DNA of 64,000 nucleotides from Chimonanthus salicifolius (lineage: Eukaryota > Streptophyta > Magnoliopsida > Laurales > Calycanthaceae). Where the stretch lies: the NCBI GenBank assembly GCA_013350335.1, contig CM023539.1, positions 34,396,631 through 34,460,630 of the forward strand. Direction: 5' to 3'. The notes under the pieces were generated by a model. That model searched no databases. It worked only from the letters and a program-made list of their open reading frames with translations, and was not told the DNA's origin. A program made the translations under genes and the position numbers. Positions 56,162 to 64,000 of the stretch are shown here, piece by piece. Positions within the stretch are counted from its first letter, which is position 1. Each line of letters opens with the position of its first letter.

Positions 56162-59082
56162 TGTTGTGCTAATTACCCACACAAAATCAATCACAAATCA
56201 AGACGCTCAATCACACAAGAAGAGGACACGGATTTTACGTGGTTCAGCAACATTGCCTACGTCCACGGGGTGTGCAAAGATTTCACTAACAAGAAGTTAC
56301 CAGTCAGGTTACAAGGATTTCACCAATCCTACCCACCCTTCCTCTCAGTCTCTCTTTCTTCTCTCTGGTTACACTGTCCCAAAGAAACAACTACAGAAAG
56401 ATACAATATATAATGCTTACAACAGATTGGGCCCACTGGGCCCAACTGATAACCTAGGCCCAAATAGGCTTTGAGGCATAAATCCAACAAACTCCACCTT
56501 GGCGAAAAAGCCCGACACCATAAAGATTGTTGCCCTGTGTTTTTGTCATCTCTATCTGCTGTACAACACCTACAATTCGTATCTTCTGTAAGACACTCAT
56601 CCCCACGCCATGGGATGATTCACCAGTCAAAGACTGATCAGCCCAAACCGGGCTCCACCTCGAACATAGCAGCCGAGGTTCCTGTCACCGGCCTAACCAC
56701 TCTCGACTCCTCCAAAGAGAGATAATTTAAGAGAGCTGTAGACAAATCACGCAATCAAACCTGGTTGCTCCACCTTTTCTACCATCTCAGACAATCAGAT
56801 CTAGTCCATTGTCCTGAGAAATCCTCTCTGTCCCAAGAACAAAGCCAAACACAATTAGCCATGTGTTTCCAGGTCTTTTTCCTGTTCTCCGATTAATTTT
56901 TCTCTTTTTCCAAATCAACACCGGTCACTACGTAGATCTCTTCGCTACGAACGCATAGGAGAAGACGGATCTCAATTCTAAGTCCAGATGACTCTAGAAA
57001 CTGCAACTCAATCCTGACAATTGATTTCTTGTAACTAAAGGAGTATCGTAATTTGTGGTCTTGCAGTTCACCCGAAATTGTAGTCCTACAGCCTACAAGA
57101 ATACACTAAAGTAGTCCTACATGACTACTCAAATTCATAGTCCCTCGAGTGTACCAAAACAAGTGGTGCTCAAGACCACTATTTTTGACCTTTTTTCTTT
57201 TCAAACTGCCGTGTCTCCACTACCGCCAACCGCAGCCTGTCGCGCCTCACTTTTCAAACAGCACGGCTCTTAACTGCTCCATCCATTTCCGGTGTAACTG
57301 CCTGCTGCTCTGGCGCTTGCTGCCTCCGGCACGTCTGACACTCATCACCTCAGGCGCGTCGCTGCAGTCCGGCGGCATCTCTTAACTGCCTGCTCACCTG
57401 CCTGCCGCGAGAAGGAACAGATCTAGCAGAGATCTGCTCCACCTTCTTCTCTTGCAATCGCCTCTGATCTGCGCACGGCAGTGAGATCTGCACGGGCCTG
57501 CTTGTCCGTCCCTTTCATCTCGCCGTTTGTGCTCGAAAGCTTCTCCTTGCTCCTCTGATCTGCACTAGCAAGGTTTCCTCTATTTGCTGCTACTTTCGCC
57601 GGAAAACACTACAGTTCGGCGGCCTTCCTGCTGCAAATGCCCTTCTTTGACAGATCTGAACAGACCTGAAAGTCTCAAATCTGATGATTGTCCGGCCTTC
57701 CTCTCACTGACGCTGCAGCTGGCTGCACCTCTTCTCTTGCAGATCTATCTTTCCTCTGGCTGCCACCACCAGTAGCCGAGATCTACAGTTCTGGGATATC
57801 TGGGTTTTTCGTAATCAGCCCAGCAACCTCTGCTCTTCACTCAGGTTGCAGATCTGCTCGCCTGCAGTTCCAAACTGCTATTCTGCTTTGCTGCCCGACT
57901 GCAACTGCAACTGCTCTCTGGCTGCTTTTTCGGCGCTCCTGGCGCTCACCGAGACTGCATCAGCCGCCTCCGTCCTCACTACTTCTGCGCTTGGGGACAG
58001 TACGTCCTCTCTCAAAACTGAGAGAGTTTTCTTCTCTGCAACATCGATCGGCCCTTTCTCTCCAGATCTTTTCTACTCAGACTGCCAGGGACAGATCTAT
58101 TCTCGATCCCCAAGTGTTGCTGTGCACTGATGTTGTGCTTGCTGCAAGCTGTCTTCTTTCTCTCAGCTACTGCCATTGCTCACTTCAAACCTCTAATCTG
58201 CACTGCTGGTCAAGCACGGCTCCACCTACAGCCGTGTGTAGCGCTCCACATTGCTTTCATCCAACCTTTCTCAAACTGAGAAAACCTGCTGCTCCGTCGG
58301 CTGCTACCACCGCTCGTTGCTCAATTTCAGATCTGCCATAGCCCAGATTAGCAGCTTAAACAGGGAAGAAACCCCTTTTGCTCGCTGACTACTGCTCCAC
58401 CATCTCAGATGTCAGATCTGAACCGAGAAACACCTTCTCAGTTTCCCAGGTCTACACACTAAGCGATGGCCTCCACTGCACTCTGATTTGAATGCTTAGA
58501 TCTTCAGGGACCATCCCTTTTCTCCGATCTGTTCACCTGTCACTTTCTCTAGAACCCCAGACAAACAAGATGAACCAGATCTTCTCTCAGCTCCTTTCCT
58601 GAATCTTGGAGTCCCAAGCATGAGAATACCAAATCTGTTTCTTGCTAATGAACCATCTTAAACACCGATCCGTCCTCTAAATCCAGAGAAACCAGATCTA
58701 ATTCTAATATGTGACTTCGAATTGTGATTTTCCGCTCGAATCCGAACCTTTGCTCTGATACCAATTGTTGTGCTAATTACCCACACAACAATCAATCACA
58801 AATCAAGACCAATCACACAAGAAGACGACACAGATTTTACGTGGTTCAGCAACATTGCCTACATCCACGGGGTGTGCAAAGATTTCACTAAGAAGAAGTT
58901 ACCGGTCAGGTTACAAGGATTTCACCAATCCTACCCACCCTTCCTCTCAGTCTCTCTTTCTTCTCTCTGGTTACACTGTCCCAAAAAAACAACTACAGAA
59001 AGATACAATATATAATGCTTATAGCAGATTGGGCCCAACTGACAACCTAGGCCCAAACAGGCTTTGAGCCATAAATCCAATA
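56162..59082 (-). mobile_element. Copia-type LTR element without coding core (2,921 bp)
   Basis: GATAT flanks both sides (56157-56161 and 59083-59087), a perfect 5-bp target duplication. LTRs are 56162-56489 and 58766-59082, near identical, with plus-strand ends TGTTGTGCTAATTACCC and AAATCCAA(C/T)A. TTGGTATCAGAGCA (minus strand, 58751-58764) is an initiator-Met primer site beside the right LTR, so the element is on the minus strand; CAAGGTGGAG beside the left LTR is the polypurine tract. The 2.28-kb interior has no gag, integrase or reverse transcriptase on the minus strand, making it a small LARD-like non-autonomous element. Confidence 0.88.
56490..58765 (-). other. Interior of the Copia-type element, rich in AGATCT
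   Basis: GC- and pyrimidine-rich on the plus strand. I count about sixteen AGATCT hexamers, mostly as CAGATCT(G/A), spread over 2.3 kb. A plus-strand open frame at 57688-58341 (217 codons) runs antisense to the element and is Leu/Ser/Ala/Cys-rich without known motifs; I treat it as chance. Confidence 0.6.
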
Positions 59083-59464
59083 GATATTCGTTTTTAATTT
59101 TCTTTCTATTTTTAAATTTTGGATTTTCTTTAAAAACCCCATTAAGATTGTATTTGGATCACCTGATTGATAATGGAATAAAATTTATTTGGGATTTTCC
59201 CCTTCTTCTTCTTCTTCTCTTTTCTCTGCTCGTGGATTCGAGTAGCCAAACCCAGTGATGGCGTTCTACCAGACTTTTTCTTCTTCTTCTATGGGTTTCC
59301 TCGTTGCCGATGGCGTTCGTCAGTATGCCCTTGAGTCTTTTACCGTTCTTCTCACCTGTTGGGAGAAGGACGACTCTCTCCTTGCTACCAGTCAGCACCC
59401 ACAGCTAGTAGCATTTGTGCACGACGTTCCTCTGCCTCATAGACCCTTCACCCCACTTGCAAGC

Positions 59465-60649
59465 TGATGTATCACATAAGGGTGTCGTGCCCAACCTGTT
59501 TTCCCCTTCTGAGTTATTGACTGTGTCCTAAAAAGTCGGACAAGTCCTTGTCGTTCTGAAATAAGGAACTTCCATGTTTAATAGAGCCAGTATCGAATCT
59601 CTCTCCCAGCCGACTTTGTCTTGGCCAACGACAGGCTCATTGTAAAGCTTCCATGGGTGATGGAAGAAGGATATACAGTATTACAATCAGAACTACCAAT
59701 ACCTCTTTCCCCTTTTCCTCTATCTTTTCTCCTATTTCTCTATGTTTCTAATTTCTTTCCTCTTTTGAACAAGCAGAATCTGCTGTTTGCCTTTGACCTA
59801 GCTGATGTCTTCTTCTTCTTTCCCCTTTTCTCTTTTTTCTCTCTCTGCTTGCAGTGCTACTTCCAGAAGGTGTTCTGTTCCTGCAACAACAACGCCTCCA
59901 GCCTGCGCCTCCCTATTGTTGTTCACTGATCTGCTGCTGCCTCGTTTTCTTCTTTTGTTACCGCTTGGAGCTGCTCGCCTTGCAACCATTTTCATCCCTG
60001 CTGCTTACAATAGCTAGTCGTTGCTACCTCTGTATTGTTGTCCCTACAGTTCAAGGTTCCACCCAGATCTGTGGTTCCATCCAGATTGCCAGACGCCTCT
60101 GCTGCCATCGTGCTGCTTGCTGCAATTTGCCCAAGGCCATCAAGTCCATTCTCAATTGATGGTGGCATTGTCATCGCCGAGCCATCTTCTCTTGCCTACA
60201 ACCTAGCTTCTCCCAAGCTTTTTCCCTTTCCAGTCGCCTGATTTCATTGTAGCCAGCCCACATCACCCATACAGCCACGCCTTCATCCCTTTCCCCACCA
60301 TCATCGCCATGGCTTGCAGCCGATCGTCCCTACAATCATCTTGCTCTTGCAAGTCTCTCATTTCACCCTTGTTTCGCAAACTTGTCCCCTCTACTAAACT
60401 GACATCATTTCAGCCTCTCTGTCCCTTTACAGATACCTCCAGACCCACACTTTAATTTAGTTGAGACCCTCTCTTGCTATTGCTCATCGTAATCCAGTTA
60501 AGCCCAATCAGTCCACCAACCCAATCTCGTCCAAGAATCCATCCAACCCACTACCAGGCCGGCCCTACTAACTGTCATCGGGTTACAAGTACAATTGAAG
60601 CTCGCTCAAAAGACGACCCGACGTGTTCAATCCTGCTTGTTTTGCGCCA
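59465..60649 (+). mobile_element. 5' LTR of a Gypsy element (1,185 bp)
   Basis: It starts TGATGTATCACATAAGG and ends TTTTGCGCCA, and matches 62681-63813 along its length (AAAGTCGGACAAGTCCTTG, GTTTAATAGAGCCAGT, then pyrimidine-rich DNA and cagCCCACATCACC-like blocks). TTGGTATTAGAGCC (60651-60664), one base from the initiator-Met primer site, follows at once. CAAGC precedes the LTR (59460-59464). Confidence 0.85.
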
Positions 60650-60729
60650 ATTGGTATTAGAGCCAGATCTCACTGATCTTCATCGGGTGAGGTTTTCCTC
60701 GAATTTTTGAGAGACCAAAAAAAAATTCC

Positions 60730-62470
60730 ATGGATCCCGAAAGTTCATCAAATAATCAACATGTCACTCAGACCGCGTTCGGCGACTTCAAACAGAACAT
60801 ATTGGATGCCATTACCAACCTACAAGTGACAGTGAATCAACTCACTGCAAATCAGACCAACACTAGTGATCGGTGTGTACAAACCAGAGACACAAATCAT
60901 GTTGATAGGGGTAGGAGATCCCGCACGTCCTGTACTCACGATGCTTCTTCTGATTCTTACGGTAATGACGAGGTAGAAAATTATTTTAGCCAAAAAGAAC
61001 TAGTGCACGCAACTCGACGCACCCGACCGTGGAGATTGAGATTATTATATGAAGGTGGACCTTCCCCCCTTTAATGATGATCAAAATGTCAAAGAGTTTC
61101 TCGATTGGCTCTTAAAAGTTGAATGTTTCTTCAAGTGCATGGAAATCGAAGATAGAAAGAAAGTGAATTTCGCCAAATACCGACTCGAAGGTAGAGCATC
61201 TGCATGGTCAGAACAATTACAAAACTCCTTTCAACGACAAAACAAGCTTCCTATCAAGTCATGGACACAGATCACAAAATTGTTGCGGTCTCATTTCCTT
61301 TCAGTTGACTACCAGCAGGTCTTGTATGAGCAATACATGGATTGTCGACAAGGCAATCGCTCGGTACGTGACTATACAGCCAAGTTCTACCTTCTCTTTG
61401 AACGAAACGAGCTAACTGAGACTGAACCTCAACAAGTCTCTCGGTTCTTAAAAGGGCTCCACTTGAATGTCAGTGACAGAATCAGACTCCAGCTAGTCTT
61501 CAATTTAAACAAAGCAGTGCAGATGGCTACTAGAGCAAAAGTCAGGTAGAGCATTCAGGACGAAAGAACAAATAGATGGGTAGATTTACTCCTTCTAAAT
61601 CCACACCAACACAAGTACAAGCTCATCAACAAGGTATACCCCCTCGACCTACATCCGTCCGCAATCAAGGTGGCCAACTAAAGATCTATGAGAGCAAAGA
61701 GCCCGCCAAAAGGGACCCATACACTCAACCTATGTCCGGAAAATGCTTTCGTTGTGGCCAACCAGGTAACCTCTCAAATCAATGCGCTACTCATCAACCC
61801 CTTACCATTTCCACCAATGACGGCAAATGAGTGGAACATGAGTACAAAGAAGGACAAGTAGAAGATGTTGCGGATGATGATGATGATTATGTTGATTATG
61901 GAGACGAAGGATCCTCCCTGATGATTCACTGATTGCCTAATACATTGAAGAAGAATCCTCCGTTGCAACATCCCAAAATCTTCAAAACTTGGTGCATTGT
62001 TAACAAAAAGGTGTGTTATCTCATCATTGATAGTGGATGCAACGAAAATATTGTCTCTCAGATAATGTTGACGAGTTAGGCTTGAACACACATCAACACC
62101 ATTCCCATTTAGTTGGGTGGGTCAAACCCGTGGGAGAGACACGTGTAATAAAACAATGTTACATCTCCTTCTCCATTGGGCAATGTTACATCCTCTTCGA
62201 TGTTGTCGACATAGACGTGTACCACATTATTCTTGGGCGTCCTTGGCAATCCGACGTCGACAGCACGCATAAGGGTCGTGCCAACACCTATACATTTTAT
62301 AATCATGGAAGAAAGGTTACTCTCACTCCTATGCGTGGCATATTATCAACCCCTGAGAAGAAGGAGTCATCTCTCTTGTTTCGTGTTCACACAGAGAAGT
62401 TCAAGGAGCATGAGGCACATCACATGCTTCACGTGCCAACAAAAGGGACATATTGCATCTAGATGCCCGA
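60730..62470 (+). pseudogene. Broken Gypsy gag and protease
   Basis: Frames in order: 60730-61074 (gag N-terminus, MDPESSSNNQ...), 61049-61549 (retrotransposon gag domain: LPPFNDDQNVKEFLDWLLKV, RLEGRASAW and a QYMDCRQGNRSVRDYTAKF block), and 61576-61830 (zinc knuckle CFRCGQPGNLSNQC, in which the conserved His of CX2CX4HX4C is Asn). Next comes the protease with active-site IIDSGC at 62026-62040 and the HIILGRPWQSD block near 62225-62250 in a shifted frame. A second, intact zinc knuckle CFTCQQKGHIASRC follows at 62425-62466. At least three frame changes and several stops make it inactive. Reverse transcriptase, RNase H and integrase are absent. Confidence 0.85.
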
Positions 62471-62680
62471 AGCGCAACATTAAACGGTGAGTTGATCATC
62501 GAGCAGATCATGATCACAATGAGCGACATCCCGCACGTACTAGAGGTGGCATATGAAAAATCAATGTCAAGTGTTGTAACATCTTCTCAGTGGTGGATGT
62601 GAAAATAAAGAAGATCGTGCCCCTGTATTGCACTCCTTAGTTACGAACTCAAGGACGGGTCATTTCCAACCAGGGTTGAC

Positions 62681-63813
62681 TGATGTAGCATGTAACGGTG
62701 CCGTGACCAACCCACTTTCCCCATCTAAGTTGTCGACTGTCTCCTAAAAAGTCGGACAAGTCCTTGACGTTGTGAAAGAGGAAATTCCATGTTTAATAGA
62801 GCCAGTCCCGGATCTCTCTCCCAACTAACTTTGTCTCGGCCGACGATGGTTCATTACATGGGCGATAGAAGAAAGGATATACAGTATTACAATCAAAACT
62901 TCCAATACCTCTTTCCCCTTTTCCTCTTTCTCCTATTTCTTTGTGTTTCTATTTTCTTTCCTCTTTTGAACAAGCAAGCTCTGTTGTTTGTCTTCGACCC
63001 TGCTGTTGTCTTCTTCCCCTTTCCCTTTTTCCCTTTTTTTCTCTCTTTGCTTGTAGTGCTTCTTCCAGAAGGTGTTCTATTCCTGCAACAACACCTCCAG
63101 CCAGCACCTCCCTATTGTTGTTCACTGACCTGCTGCTGCCTCGTTTTCTTCTTCTGCTGCCGCTTGGAGCTACTCGCCTTGCAGCCATTCTCATACCTAC
63201 TGCATGCAACAACCAATCATTGCTGCCTCTGTATTGTCGTTCCTGCAGTTCAAGGTTCTTCCCAGATCACCCAACACCTCTGTTGCCACCGTGTTGCTTG
63301 TTGTAATTCGCCCGAGGCCATCAGTCCATTCTCAGTTACTGCTGGCCGTATCATCGCCGAGCCATCTTCTCTTGCCTGCAACCTAGGTTCACCCAAGCTT
63401 TTCCCTTTCATTCACCCAACTTCATTGCAGCCAGCCCACATCACCGTTCTGCACTCTGCCCATATAGCCACGTCTTCATTCCTTTCCCCACCATCATTCG
63501 CCATAGCCTGCAACCCATCGTCCCTACAATCAACCTGCTCTTGCAAGTCTCTCCCTTCTCCCCTGTTTCACAAACCTGTCCCCTCTACTCTGCTTACATC
63601 GTTTCAAGCCTCTGTGTCCCTCTACGGAGACCCTCTCTTGTCGGTGCTCGTCTTAATCTAGTTAAGCCTAGTCAGTCCATCAACCCAATCTCGCCCAAGA
63701 ATCCATTCAACCCACTGTCCGACGGGCCCTGCTAATTGTCGTCAGGTTACAAGTACAGTTGAAGCTCACTTAAGAGACGACCCGATGCGTTCGATCATGC
63801 CCGTGCTGTGTCA
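62681..63813 (+). mobile_element. 3' LTR of the Gypsy element (1,133 bp)
   Basis: It starts TGATGTAGCATGTAACGG after ACTCAAGGACGGGTCATTTC and CAGGGTTGAC (a decayed polypurine region), and ends CGTGCTGTGTCA. CAAAC follows (63814-63818) and matches CAAGC before the 5' LTR at four of five bases. The full element is 59465-63813 (4,349 bp), too short for an autonomous Gypsy element. Confidence 0.83.
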
Positions 63814-63818
63814 CAAAC

Positions 63819-64000
63819 CTAGATCTGTTGGCGTCTCCAACAGAGCAACCACCGCCTGGGCCGTTTCTCTGCCCCAGCTTCGATTGCATCCATAAATGGC
63901 GCCTTCATAAAACCTGCTCAACCGTTTCCATCGACATAGGCCCCTATTCTCGCCATGCTTACTGTCGTCTAGCCAGATCCATCCCCAGCCAATGTCTACA
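63819..64000. other. Flanking DNA right of the Gypsy element
   Basis: Together with 59306-59464 this is the sequence into which the Gypsy element inserted. It is GC-richer than average and has no recognised gene. Confidence 0.4.

Larger units (their letters stand above)
55758..59305. repeat. Triplicated repeat, copy 3, split by a Copia-type element
   Basis: It starts near TTTCAATTTAACAAGG, follows the unit to TTATTTGATAT at 56161, and resumes at GATATTCGTTTTTAATTT (59083) to ATGGGTTTCCTCGTTGC near 59300. Net length is about 620 bp. After 59305 the DNA (to 59464) is unlike copies 1 and 2. Confidence 0.82.

Noticed and set aside
57688..58341. Open frame of 217 codons on the plus strand
   Set aside because: It lies antisense inside the Copia-type element, is composed of Leu/Ser/Ala/Cys runs typical of translated pyrimidine-rich DNA, and has no domain.
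59255..59467. 70-codon frame between the triplicated repeat and the Gypsy LTR
   Set aside because: It begins in repeat copy 3 and ends in the LTR start; no motif or conserved feature supports a gene.
62789..63661. Open frame of 290 codons
   Set aside because: It falls within the 3' LTR of the Gypsy element; the corresponding 5' LTR does not keep the frame. Phe/Leu/Ser/Cys-rich composition reflects pyrimidine-rich LTR DNA.

Overview
The window is nuclear DNA of a flowering plant. It is AT-rich, contains a P-class pentatricopeptide-repeat (PPR) gene and a methyl-CpG-binding-domain (MBD) gene with plant-type GT-AG introns, and is otherwise dominated by plant transposable elements (Gypsy and Copia LTR elements, solo LTRs, L1- and RTE-type LINEs, SINEs, hAT and Mutator-like elements). 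The 11.7-kb first intron filled with transposons suggests a lineage with long introns, but the sequence alone does not identify the species. I see no rRNA, functional tRNA, CRISPR or bacterial feature.

Layout. 1-18.3 kb is a nest of Gypsy remnants: a partial LTR interrupted by an odd TATCGGCCGATA-rich block, a related solo LTR with a perfect target-site duplication (3306-5001), more LTR-like DNA, a dead OTA-type integrase (about 9.89-11.11 kb) and a 3.7-kb solo LTR (13400-17101) carrying three families of short hairpins; a Copia RNase H scrap follows. 18.8-20.5 kb is a PPR gene with one extra base that splits it into two frames. 22.2-25.3 kb holds an RTE LINE relic (+) and an L1 LINE relic (-). 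25350-28189 is a Mutator-like element with a 9-bp target duplication and a 2.2-kb foldback interior built from about 20-bp units around AAGCGCTT.

32405-45999 is the MBD gene: seven exons, exons 3-5 being a tandem triplication of one 111-bp exon, and a C-terminus that may be cut short by a one-base shift. Its giant intron holds an L1 relic split by a 289-bp solo LTR, MITEs, a SINE and a 0.9-kb terminal-inverted-repeat element. 46-53.5 kb is mostly gene-free apart from a SINE candidate, a 0.5-kb palindromic MITE, LTR scraps and a hAT element. 53.6-59.3 kb is a triplicated repeat of about 0.6 kb; copy 2 was hit by a hAT element and copy 3 by a Copia-type element without a coding core. 59465-63813 is a Gypsy element with both LTRs, a broken gag and protease, and no reverse transcriptase or integrase.

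The two host genes are unrelated to each other: one is probably an organelle RNA-binding protein and the other a nuclear chromatin protein. Nested insertions give a relative history: the 13.4-kb solo LTR postdates the repeat around it, the 39.7-kb solo LTR postdates the LINE it splits, and the hAT and Copia insertions postdate the triplication at 53.6-59.3 kb.
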